Source: Pseudomonadota bacterium (lineage in GTDB: Bacteria; Pseudomonadota; Gammaproteobacteria; Xanthomonadales; Xanthomonadaceae). Taken from it: a stretch of DNA of 21,081 nucleotides. Positions 1 through 6,571 of this stretch are shown one piece after another (position 1 is the stretch's first letter; each line of letters starts with the position of its first letter). The notes under the pieces were generated by a model. That model saw only the letters and a list, made by a program, of their open reading frames with translations. It did not search any database and was not told the origin of the DNA. Where the stretch lies: positions 1-21,081 of the forward strand of contig JAEWNY010000073.1 of NCBI GenBank assembly GCA_023461075.1. The letters are read 5' to 3'. The position numbers were made by a program, and so were the translations under genes.

Positions 1-29
1 ATACGGACCTGTCCCCTGCCACCGCAGAG

Positions 30-93
30 GAGCCTGTTCTCACGGACAAATTGCCCTCATTTCGTGGCAATCAGGGATAGGCCTGACAGGCTC
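30..93. repeat. Nested inverted repeats upstream of fdxA
   Basis: An 8-base arm at 30-37 (gagcctgt) is matched exactly by its reverse complement at 86-93 (acaggctc). A second arm pair lies inside it: ttgcc at 51-55 and ggcaa at 66-70. The right outer arm also overlaps a palindrome, gcctg-a-caggc, at 81-91. The rest of positions 1-216 holds no convincing gene. A weak -35/-10 pair (TTGTCA at 143-148, TTTAGT at 164-169) has a poor 15-base spacing. The repeats could be an operator, the remains of a structured RNA, or chance in GC-rich DNA. Confidence 0.25.
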
Positions 94-216
94 CCACGCA
101 AAACCATTCCGCTACAGCGCCATTCCGCGCCAACTCGTCGCCTTGTCAGCCTTGCCCAAAGGGTTTAGTGCACCGCCGTCGCCCTTTGGCGGCGAGAGAC
201 TGCCTGCTGAGCCAAA

Positions 217-540
217 ATGACCTACGTCGTCACCGACAACTGCATCAAGTGCAAGTACACCGACTGCGTGGAAGTCTGCCCGGTCGATTGCTTCCACGAG
301 GGGCCCAACTTCCTCGTCATCGACCCGGTCGAATGCATCGACTGCACCCTGTGCGAGCCCGAATGCCCGGCCAACGCGATCTTCCCGGAGGATGACGTGC
401 CGGGCGGCCAGGAGCATTTCATCGCGCTCAACGCCGAACTCACCGCCGAGTGGCCTGTCATCACCACCCGCAAGGACCCGCTGCCCGACGCCAAGGAATG
501 GGACGGCAAGCCGAACAAGCTGCCCTTGCTGGAGAGGTGA
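217..540 (+). CDS. fdxA: Ferredoxin FdxA, 7Fe-8S type
   Basis: This is a 107-residue soluble electron carrier of the bacterial 7Fe-8S ferredoxin family, the Azotobacter FdI type. Nine cysteines stand at 9, 12, 17, 21, 25, 40, 43, 46 and 50, which is the FdI pattern shifted by one residue. By that homology Cys9, Cys17 and Cys50 would hold the [3Fe-4S] cluster, and Cys21, Cys40, Cys43 and Cys46 the [4Fe-4S] cluster. The C-terminal 50 residues form the extension typical of this subfamily, and the length matches it. The ATG has no clear Shine-Dalgarno sequence; a small GC-rich hairpin lies just upstream (about 173-194). The gene stands alone and ends before a terminator at 598-621. Redox partners cannot be read from the context. 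Confidence 0.95.
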   Translation: MTYVVTDNCIKCKYTDCVEVCPVDCFHEGPNFLVIDPVECIDCTLCEPECPANAIFPEDDVPGGQEHFIALNAELTAEWPVITTRKDPLPDAKEWDGKPNKLPLLER

Positions 541-597
541 TCAAGGAGCGCCGAGCGGGCGTGGCCGGCTGCGTCCATCGCGATCCACGCAAACAAG

Positions 598-621
598 AAC
601 GGGCGCCGAGGCGCCCGTTTT
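598..621. terminator. Rho-independent terminator between convergent fdxA and bamC
   Basis: The arms aacgggcgcc (598-607) and ggcgcccgtt (610-619) are perfect reverse complements, giving a 9-bp stem with a four-base loop. A short T run follows at 618-621. Read on the minus strand, the hairpin is followed by a T-rich tail (ttcttgttt), so it can serve bamC as well as fdxA. Confidence 0.85.
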
Positions 622-642
622 GCATGGTCGATATCGCTTCGC

Positions 643-1164
643 TCAGCGGCCGCCGAGCGCCGCCTTCAACTGGTTGATCAGCGCCACCGGCGCCTCGCGG
701 GTATCGGGCAAGCCGCGCGGGTCGACCGCCGAGACGTAGACGCCATCGGTGTTCTGCGAGGTGCGCACGAGGAAGTCGGCGCCGCCATAGTTGACGTCGT
801 AGCTGCCGAGCAGCTGCGCCTTGCTGGCGATGGTCACGCCCTGCACGGCCGCCAGCGCATCGCCGAGGCTGGCGAACACCGCATCGCGCTGCGTGCCGGC
901 GACGGTGAAGCCGCTGGCCGGCGCGGCCGGCGCCGCACGACCGGCACTCGACGCCATCACACTGGTCGACTGTCCACCCGGCAGCGCCATCGCGCCTTCG
1001 GTATTGGGACGGTCGAGTTCCGGCGGGACTTCCAGCGGGCGCGCTTCGCCGCTCAGCTTGTAGGCGTCGTTGTCCTTGCGGAACCAGCCGCAGCCCGAAG
1101 TCAGCGCGACGGCGGCGGCAAGACTGGCGATGACGGCGACGCGGCCGGGGGAAGCAATGCGCAT
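643..1164 (-). CDS. bamC: BamC-like outer-membrane assembly lipoprotein, short form
   Basis: This 173-residue protein probably belongs to the BAM complex that folds beta-barrel proteins into the outer membrane. Residues 1-24 form a lipoprotein signal peptide and Cys25, after LTSG, is the lipidation site. A segment of the BamC type follows (YKLSGEARPLEVPPELDRP, about residues 33-51); in E. coli this part binds BamD. Residues about 80-170 look like one helix-grip domain. E. coli BamC has about 344 residues and two such domains, so this form is half length. The start at 1164 is set by AGGAG at 1171-1175. An ATG at 1185 overlaps the dapA stop as ATGA and is a weaker alternative. Position behind dapA matches E. 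coli dapA-bamC. The family call rests on the N-terminal motif and this order. Confidence 0.8.
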   Translation of the reverse strand: MRIASPGRVAVIASLAAAVALTSGCGWFRKDNDAYKLSGEARPLEVPPELDRPNTEGAMALPGGQSTSVMASSAGRAAPAAPASGFTVAGTQRDAVFASLGDALAAVQGVTIASKAQLLGSYDVNYGGADFLVRTSQNTDGVYVSAVDPRGLPDTREAPVALINQLKAALGGR

Positions 1165-1170
1165 GGAAAT

Positions 1171-1175
1171 CTCCT
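1171..1175 (-). promoter_or_regulatory. Ribosome binding site of bamC
   Basis: On the minus strand AGGAG lies six bases before the ATG at 1164. It decides that start over in-frame ATGs at 1185 and 1209, and it gives a protein beginning directly with a normal lipoprotein signal peptide. Confidence 0.7.
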
Positions 1176-1181
1176 GGGGGT

Positions 1182-2105
1182 TCATGGCGAAGCCGCCGGG
1201 CGGCGGCATTCGTTCTCGATGGCAAGGATAGCCGCTGCGGCGTCCGCCAGCGGACCTGCGTGTTCATCCGCGAGTCGGGTTAGCGGCAGGCGCAGCCCTT
1301 CGCCGATGCCGGCCTCGCGCAGCAGCGCCTTGACCGGGATCGGGTTCGGCGCGCAACCGATGAAATCGAACAGCGGCTGCAGGCGGGCGTCCAGCGCGGT
1401 GGCCGTATCGGCGTCGTGGCCGCGGGCGAGGTCGCAGAGCCGGCGCATCGCCCCGGGCAGGACGTTGGAGGCCACCGAAATCACGCCATCGGCACCGGCC
1501 AGCATGGCCCGGCAGGCGGTCGGATCGTCGCCGGAAAGGATGGCGAAACCCGGCGACCTGAAAGCCAGCAGCGCCTGCATGCGCGCGGCATCGGCCACCG
1601 CTTCCTTGATGCCGATGATCGCGGCCTCGCCCGCCAGCGCCGCCACGGTCTCGGGCTGCATGTCGCAGCCGGTGCGGCCCGGCACGTTGTAGAGCACGAT
1701 CGGCAGGCCGCCCTCGGCCGCCAGTGCGCGGTAATGCGCGATCAGGCCATCCTGGGTCGGACGGACGTAGGGCGGCGTCACCACCAGCGCGGCATCGGCA
1801 CCGAGGCCCGCCACTTGCCGGGTCAGTGCGATGGTCTTGGCGGTATTCGACAGGCCGGTCCCGGCCAGCACCGGCACCCGCCCGGCGACTTGCGCGACGG
1901 CGGCACGCAGCAGGGCCGCGTATTCCTCGTCGGTGAGCGCCGCGGCCTCCCCGGTCGATCCGGCGACGACCAACGCCTGGGTACCGCCGGCGAGCTGGGT
2001 ATCGATCAGCCGGGTCCAGCCATCGAAATCCACCGATCCATCGGCGGCGAACGGGGTCGCCAGCGCAGTGATGCTGCCGGCCAGCTGCAAGCGGTTGTCT
2101 GACAA
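1182..2105 (-). CDS. dapA: 4-hydroxy-tetrahydrodipicolinate synthase
   Basis: DapA condenses pyruvate with aspartate semialdehyde, the first committed step of the diaminopimelate/lysine pathway, which feeds both protein and peptidoglycan synthesis. With a TTG start the protein has 307 residues, against 290-300 usual. The (beta/alpha)8 family marks are present: GSTGE at 49-53, TPPY at 110-113, the catalytic tyrosine Tyr139 in YNVPGRT, Arg144, and the Schiff-base Lys167 in IIGIKEA. Ser50 stands where E. coli has Thr44, a conservative change. No ATG fits the N-terminus. TTG at 2105 (preceded by a weak GAG) is chosen; TTG at 2090 would give a start closer to E. coli DapA. The gene diverges from gcvR and is 17 bases ahead of bamC. 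Confidence 0.93.
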   Translation of the reverse strand: MSDNRLQLAGSITALATPFAADGSVDFDGWTRLIDTQLAGGTQALVVAGSTGEAAALTDEEYAALLRAAVAQVAGRVPVLAGTGLSNTAKTIALTRQVAGLGADAALVVTPPYVRPTQDGLIAHYRALAAEGGLPIVLYNVPGRTGCDMQPETVAALAGEAAIIGIKEAVADAARMQALLAFRSPGFAILSGDDPTACRAMLAGADGVISVASNVLPGAMRRLCDLARGHDADTATALDARLQPLFDFIGCAPNPIPVKALLREAGIGEGLRLPLTRLADEHAGPLADAAAAILAIENECRRPAASP

Positions 2106-2166
2106 GGGAAAACTCGCGGGATCGACGGGTTGCGCGTGAATCGCGCAAGGTGCCGGGATGGACGGA

Positions 2167-2196
2167 ATCTTACTTGCGGGCTGAAATCCCCGGCAA
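2167..2196 (-). promoter_or_regulatory. Candidate dapA promoter
   Basis: Read on the minus strand, a -35-like TTGCCG (2196-2191) is separated by 18 bases from a -10-like TAAGAT (2172-2167). Transcription would begin near 2160, giving a leader of about 55 bases before the dapA TTG. It overlaps the gcvR promoter on the other strand almost completely. Confidence 0.45.
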
Positions 2197-2203
2197 GTAT
2201 GCT
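2174..2203 (+). promoter_or_regulatory. Candidate gcvR promoter
   Basis: A -35-like TTGCGG (2174-2179) and a -10-like TATGCT (2198-2203) are separated by 18 bases. Transcription would begin near 2210, about 47 bases before the chosen gcvR start. Inverted arms acttgc (2172-2177) and gcaagt (2193-2198) lie across this promoter and the dapA one. Confidence 0.45.
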
Positions 2204-2256
2204 GCTCGCAGTTGCCCCACCGCCCGCGCCGGCCCCGGCCTGCCATCGGAACCGAA

Positions 2257-2817
2257 TTGAACGACCCGACCGCCCGTCCCTCGCAGAACGAAAACCATCT
2301 CTTCATCAATGCGTACAGCACGCATCCGGCCTCGCCCCTGCTGTCGGTGAGCCGACGCATCGCCGACAGCGGCTGCAACCTGGTGGATGCGCGGCTGACC
2401 ACGGTCGGGCGCGATGTCTCGGTCGCCGCGCTCGCCACCGGCTCGTGGGATGCGATCGCCAAGCTGGAATCGATGATCGAGCGGCTGGCGCGCGACGAGT
2501 CGATGCGCATCATCCACTACCGCACCGGCCCGAAGCCGCTGCAGTCCAACCTGATCCCCTACGTGGTCGAGGTGGTCGCCGCCGACAAACCGGGCATCCT
2601 CTACCAACTGGCCGATTTCTTCAGCCAGCAGGGCATCACCGTCGAGAACCTGCACAGTTCGCGCTACAAGGCGATGCAGACCGGCGCGGAGATGTTCACC
2701 GCTCAGATCACGATAGGTGTCCCCGCCGACATGCACATCGCCGCCTTGCGCGATGACTTCCTCGAGTTTTGCGATCACCTCAATCTCGACGCCATCATGG
2801 ACCCGATGAAGTTCTGA
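2257..2817 (+). CDS. gcvR: Glycine cleavage system regulator GcvR, two ACT domains
   Basis: This 186-residue protein has two ACT domains, about residues 14-90 and 100-180. The second carries the typical ADKPGILYQLADFF motif followed by GITVENL. Length and layout match E. coli GcvR (190 residues), which modulates the activator GcvA in control of the glycine cleavage genes. No DNA-binding domain is seen, as expected for a protein acting through a partner. The TTG at 2257 is chosen because GGA at 2248-2250 is well placed; another TTG at 2212 would add a basic, Pro-rich extension. It diverges from dapA and is followed after two bases by bcp, the gene order of E. coli. No gcvA or gcv gene is in the window. 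Confidence 0.85.
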   Translation: MNDPTARPSQNENHLFINAYSTHPASPLLSVSRRIADSGCNLVDARLTTVGRDVSVAALATGSWDAIAKLESMIERLARDESMRIIHYRTGPKPLQSNLIPYVVEVVAADKPGILYQLADFFSQQGITVENLHSSRYKAMQTGAEMFTAQITIGVPADMHIAALRDDFLEFCDHLNLDAIMDPMKF

Positions 2818-2819
2818 GC

Positions 2820-3299
2820 ATGGACGAAGGCGACAAGCTCACCATCTCCACGCGCAAGCTGCCCTTGGCATTGGGCGATGACTCGACGATGCAACTGGCC
2901 GATCGCAAGGGCGACTGGACCGTCCTCTATTTCTATCCCAAGGACAACACGCCCGGCTGCACCACCGAAGGCCGAGATTTCCAGGCGTTGCTGCCCAGGT
3001 TCCGCCAGCTCGGCGCCGAAGTCATCGGGGTGTCGAAGGACTCGGTGAAGACGCATGCCAACTTCTGCGCCAGGCAGGGCTTCGAGTTCCCGCTCGTCAG
3101 CGATGGCGATGAAGCGCTGTGCCGTGTCTTCGGCGTCATCCAGCCGAAGAAGCTCTACGGCCGCGAATACGAAGGCATCGTTCGCAGCACCTTCCTGATC
3201 GATCCGGAGGGCCGCGTCGCGCGCAAATGGCAGCCGGTCAAGGTGCCGGGCCACGCGCAGGCAGTGCTCGACGCATTGAAGGAAGCTGCATCGCAGTGA
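2820..3299 (+). CDS. bcp: Thioredoxin-dependent thiol peroxidase Bcp (PrxQ family)
   Basis: Bcp reduces hydrogen and alkyl peroxides in the cytoplasm using thioredoxin. The 159-residue protein has the usual length. The peroxidatic cysteine is Cys47 in TPGCTTE. The E. coli-type resolving cysteine five residues further on is absent (Arg52 is there). Cys83 (HANFCARQ) is the likely resolving residue, as I recall for the Xanthomonas campestris enzyme, where Cys48 and Cys84 are paired. A third cysteine is Cys101. The ATG at 2820 lies two bases after the gcvR stop, so the genes are surely co-transcribed and probably translationally coupled. A strong terminator follows at 3320-3359. Confidence 0.95.
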   Translation: MDEGDKLTISTRKLPLALGDDSTMQLADRKGDWTVLYFYPKDNTPGCTTEGRDFQALLPRFRQLGAEVIGVSKDSVKTHANFCARQGFEFPLVSDGDEALCRVFGVIQPKKLYGREYEGIVRSTFLIDPEGRVARKWQPVKVPGHAQAVLDALKEAASQ

Positions 3300-3319
3300 C
3301 GATGACGCATCCGTCCCGG

Positions 3320-3359
3320 CGCCACCGCCCGGCCCCGCCGGCCGGTGGCGTTTTCTTTT
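3320..3359 (+). terminator. Rho-independent terminator after bcp
   Basis: The outer arms cgccaccg (3320-3327) and cggtggcg (3343-3350) are perfect complements. An inner GC-rich stem (3329-3333 with 3337-3341) extends the hairpin. It is followed by tttt-c-tttt at 3351-3359. It separates gcvR-bcp from the phoH run. Confidence 0.88.
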
Positions 3360-3384
3360 CCACGCCCGCAAGGAAGACCGCCGC

Positions 3385-4791
3385 ATGACCTCAGGCAAGC
3401 GCCTCCACGTCCTCGACACCAATGTGCTGATGCATGACCCGACCGCGCTGTTCAAGTTCGAGGAGCACGATGTGTTCCTGCCGATGCAGGTGATCGAGGA
3501 GCTGGACAACGGCAAGAAAGGCACCAGCGAGGCCAGCCGCAACGCACGCCAGGTCAGCCGCTTCATCAATGAACTGATCGAGGAACAGGGCGCCGACAAG
3601 ATCGCCACCGGCCTCAAGCTGCGCCCGCCGGGTGGCCTCCAGCTCAAGAGCGAGTCAGCGCGCGGCGTTCTGCGCTTCCAGACCGCGAATTTCGGCGGCG
3701 GCGGCGATGCCTTCGGCACGGTGATGCCGGACAACCACATCCTCGCCGCGATCGTCTCGCTGCAGTCCCGCGAGCCCGACCAGCACGTGGTCTTCGTCTC
3801 CAAGGACATCAACCTCAGGATCAAGGCGGCGATCGCCGGCATCCCCAGCGAGGATTACGAGAACGACCGCGCGCTGGATGATTTCAACCTGCTGTTCACC
3901 GGTGCCACCGCCCTGCCCGAGGATTTCTGGCAGCGCAACGGCAAGGACCTGAAGTCATGGACCGACAAGGGCCGCACCTATTACGAAGTGGCCTTGGCCA
4001 AGGACGACGACTGGCATCCCAACCAGTTCCTGTACCTGCCGGGCGACGGGCAGAGCGAGTTCCGCGTGGTGTCGGTCGATGCGGGCAAGGCGGTGCTGCA
4101 GATCGTCGATGACTATCGCAGCCAGCAGCACGCGGTCTGGGGCATCACCGCGCGCAACCGCGAGCAGAACTTCGCGATGAACGCGCTGATGGACCCGGAC
4201 ATCGACTTCGTCACCCTGCTCGGCACTGCCGGCACCGGCAAGACTCTGCTGACGCTGGCGGCGGGCCTTGCGCAGACGATGGATGCGCAGCGCTACCGCG
4301 AGATCATCATGACCCGCGCCACGGTGAGTGTGGGCGAGGACATCGGCTTCCTGCCCGGCACCGAGGAGGAAAAGATGACGCCGTGGATGGGCGCGTTGAC
4401 CGACAACCTTGAGGTGCTGATGCCGAACAGCCGCAAGGGCGGCAACAGCTGGGAGCAGCAGGCGACCAATGACCTGCTCGCTTCGCGGATCAAGATCCGC
4501 TCGATGAACTTCATGCGTGGTCGCACTTTCCTCTCGCGCTATCTCATCCTCGACGAGGCGCAGAACCTGACGCCCAAGCAGATGAAGACACTGATCACCC
4601 GCGCCGGCCCGGGCACCAAGATCGTCTGCCTGGGTAACGTCGAGCAGATCGATACGCCGTATCTCACCGAGACGACCTCGGGCCTGACCTATGCGGTCGA
4701 CCGCTTCAAGGGTTGGGCGCACAGCGCGCACGTCACCCTGCGCCGCGGCGAGCGCTCGCGCCTGGCCGACCACGCCTCCGAAGTGCTCTGA
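3385..4791 (+). CDS. phoH: PIN-domain / PhoH-family ATPase (PhoH2/YlaK type)
   Basis: This 468-residue cytoplasmic protein joins an N-terminal PIN nuclease fold (about residues 6-150) to a C-terminal PhoH ATPase (about 255-468). The PIN part begins with VLDTNVLMHD (acidic Asp11) and has further acids in VIEEL and SKDIN. The PhoH part has Walker A GTAGTGKT at 280-287 and Walker B LILDEAQN at 387-394. PIN-PhoH fusions (PhoH2) in other bacteria have been reported as RNA-unwinding and RNA-cutting enzymes; that role is carried over from the family. AGGAAG at 3371-3376 supports the ATG at 3385. The stop overlaps the next start by one base (TGATG). No small antitoxin-like gene overlapping the 5' end, as described in mycobacteria, is visible. 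Confidence 0.92.
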   Translation: MTSGKRLHVLDTNVLMHDPTALFKFEEHDVFLPMQVIEELDNGKKGTSEASRNARQVSRFINELIEEQGADKIATGLKLRPPGGLQLKSESARGVLRFQTANFGGGGDAFGTVMPDNHILAAIVSLQSREPDQHVVFVSKDINLRIKAAIAGIPSEDYENDRALDDFNLLFTGATALPEDFWQRNGKDLKSWTDKGRTYYEVALAKDDDWHPNQFLYLPGDGQSEFRVVSVDAGKAVLQIVDDYRSQQHAVWGITARNREQNFAMNALMDPDIDFVTLLGTAGTGKTLLTLAAGLAQTMDAQRYREIIMTRATVSVGEDIGFLPGTEEEKMTPWMGALTDNLEVLMPNSRKGGNSWEQQATNDLLASRIKIRSMNFMRGRTFLSRYLILDEAQNLTPKQMKTLITRAGPGTKIVCLGNVEQIDTPYLTETTSGLTYAVDRFKGWAHSAHVTLRRGERSRLADHASEVL

Positions 4792-5063
4792 TGCGGCTGC
4801 GCCACGCATCCACCCGCGACAAGCTGTTCCTGCTGTTGTTCGCGGTCTTCGCGCTCATGCGCGGTTGGGCTTATCTCGGCGAACGCGAGTTGCACGACCT
4901 GGTCGGGCTGGCCGGTTTCGTGCTGCTCGCCATCGGCGTGTGGAAGCGCATGCCCGGCGATGATGGCGCGTTGTCGCAGCAGCAATCGAGCGTGGCGATG
5001 GCAGCCACCCTGGTCGGCGGATTGATGGTGCTGGCGGCACTCGCGATGCAGTGGCTGGGCTGA
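4791..5063 (+). CDS. Small membrane protein of unknown function
   Basis: I do not recognise this 90-residue protein. It has a short basic N-terminus and three likely membrane segments: about residues 11-30, 35-53 and 66-89. The last ends at the C-terminus. No catalytic motif or cysteine is seen. Its ATG shares one base with the phoH stop (TGATG), which points to translational coupling. A DUF1275 membrane protein gene follows after 13 bases. Start choice is firm because of the overlap. The coupling suggests a link with PhoH or with the next transporter-like protein, but nothing in the sequence shows what it does. Confidence 0.75.
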   Translation: MRLRHASTRDKLFLLLFAVFALMRGWAYLGERELHDLVGLAGFVLLAIGVWKRMPGDDGALSQQQSSVAMAATLVGGLMVLAALAMQWLG

Positions 5064-5076
5064 GCGCGACATCGCG

Positions 5077-5757
5077 ATGAAGGATCGTTCCGCGCTGCCA
5101 CTGTGGGTGATCCTCGGCGCCTGTGCGTTGGCCTGCATCGCCGGCATGGTCAATGTCGTCGGCCTGCTCGGCTTCGTTCACCAGGGCCTCACCCACCTGA
5201 CAGGCATCACCACCCTGCTCGGCACCCACCTTGCGGTGGGCCAGTGGCGCGCGGCCACGGAAATCTGCGCGGTGATCCTGGCCTTCCTTGTCGGCTGCGT
5301 GCTGTCCGGCTTCATCATCCAGGACAACAACGTCTCACTGCGACGGCGCTACGGCGTCGCGCTTGCAATCGAGTCCGCCCTGTTGTTCATCGCCGCCGCG
5401 TTGTTCAACGACAGCGACATCAAGGGCGCGCTGGTGGCGGCGACCGCGATGGGCCTGCAGAACGCGATGGCCACCACCTACTCCGGCGCACTGGTGCGCA
5501 CCACGCACCTCTCGGGCCTCTTCACAGATCTCGGCATCGCGCTGGGGCACGCCATGCGCGCAGAGCCTTGGCAGTTCAAGCGCGTGCAACTCTCGGTGCT
5601 CACCATCGGCGCCTTCCTGCTCGGCAGTGTTGTCGGGGGCCTGCTCTTTCAACACATCGGATACCACGCGCTTTACGTGCCGGCGGTCTGGACCGGGCTG
5701 GTCGGGCTGGGCTACGTTGCCTATCACCACCATCGATTCAGCCGCCATGGCCTTTGA
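5077..5757 (+). CDS. DUF1275 (YoaK family) integral membrane protein
   Basis: The 226-residue protein has about six hydrophobic segments and the conserved family signatures: an N-terminal AGMVNVVGLLGF stretch, a HLTGITTLLG motif at about 40-49, and MGLQNAMATTY followed by VRTTHLSGLFTDLGI in the middle. These identify DUF1275/YoaK, a widespread inner-membrane family with no settled function, sometimes annotated as a permease. It lies 13 bases after the small membrane protein gene, and its last 11 bases overlap the start of thiD. No strong ribosome site precedes the ATG. The link to thiamine is only by position. Confidence 0.88.
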   Translation: MKDRSALPLWVILGACALACIAGMVNVVGLLGFVHQGLTHLTGITTLLGTHLAVGQWRAATEICAVILAFLVGCVLSGFIIQDNNVSLRRRYGVALAIESALLFIAAALFNDSDIKGALVAATAMGLQNAMATTYSGALVRTTHLSGLFTDLGIALGHAMRAEPWQFKRVQLSVLTIGAFLLGSVVGGLLFQHIGYHALYVPAVWTGLVGLGYVAYHHHRFSRHGL

Positions 5758-6559
5758 CCCGCGTCCGCCCTGTGCCCTCACCATCGCCGGCAGCGATTCC
5801 GGTGGCGGCGCCGGTGTCCAGGCCGACCTGCGCACCTTCGCCGCGCACGGCGTGCACGGGCTATGCGTGCTGGCCGCGCTGACCGCGCAGAACACCCAGG
5901 GTGTCACCGCCGTGCATGTGCCGCCCGCCACCTTCGTGCGCGCACAGATCGATGCCTGCTTTGCCGATTTCAACATCGTCGCGGTCAAGATCGGGATGCT
6001 GGCCAACGCGGAAGTGGTCGATGCCGTGGCCGATGCGCTGTCGGCTCACGCGCCGAGCCACATCGTGCTGGACCCGGTGATGGTGGCGACCTCGGGCGCG
6101 AAATTGCTGGACGATGACGCGCACCGAAGCCTGCGCGAACGCCTGCTGCCGATGGCGAGCGTGCTGACGCCAAACATCCCCGAAGCCGAGTGGTTGATCG
6201 GCCATTCCGTTCCGGATGCCGAGGCCGCCGGCGCTGCGCTGCGTGAGCTGCATGCGCTCGGTCCGAAAGCGGTGCTGCTCAAGGGCGCGCATCTAGACGA
6301 AGGCGGGAACGTCATCGACCGCTGGTTCGATGGCGAGGTGGAGCATGCCTTCGTCCATGCACGGATCGACGTGGAAGGCCATGGCACCGGCTGCACGCTG
6401 GCCTCGGCGATCGCCGCCAACCTCTGCCTGGGCCTTGCGCCATTCGATGCCGCGCGCGAAGCCGGCGATTACCTCGCGCGTGCGCTCGCGCTCTCGTATC
6501 GGCCCGGCCAGGCCGAGATGCAAGTGCTGGACCACTTTGGCGCGGCTAGGCGAGGCTGA
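5747..6559 (+). CDS. thiD: Hydroxymethylpyrimidine/phosphomethylpyrimidine kinase ThiD
   Basis: ThiD phosphorylates hydroxymethylpyrimidine twice to make the pyrimidine diphosphate used in thiamine synthesis. The 270-residue protein has the usual length and the ribokinase-like fold marks: the N-terminal AGSDSGGGAGVQADL block (residues 14-28), LDPVMVATSG in the centre (108-117), and the anion-hole motif EGHGTGCTLAS (210-220) with the catalytic Cys216. The ATG at 5747 lies inside the end of the DUF1275 gene (11-base overlap). No other thiamine gene is nearby, and no TPP riboswitch can precede it in this arrangement, so it is probably expressed with the phoH run. Confidence 0.95.
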   Translation: MAFDPRPPCALTIAGSDSGGGAGVQADLRTFAAHGVHGLCVLAALTAQNTQGVTAVHVPPATFVRAQIDACFADFNIVAVKIGMLANAEVVDAVADALSAHAPSHIVLDPVMVATSGAKLLDDDAHRSLRERLLPMASVLTPNIPEAEWLIGHSVPDAEAAGAALRELHALGPKAVLLKGAHLDEGGNVIDRWFDGEVEHAFVHARIDVEGHGTGCTLASAIAANLCLGLAPFDAAREAGDYLARALALSYRPGQAEMQVLDHFGAARRG

Positions 6560-6571
6560 GCAGTCAACAGG

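Noticed and set aside
190..216. Bases resembling a thiamine-box motif before fdxA (ctgag)
   Set aside because: Only a five-base match, no surrounding TPP-riboswitch stems, and the following gene is a ferredoxin. thiD itself starts inside another gene.
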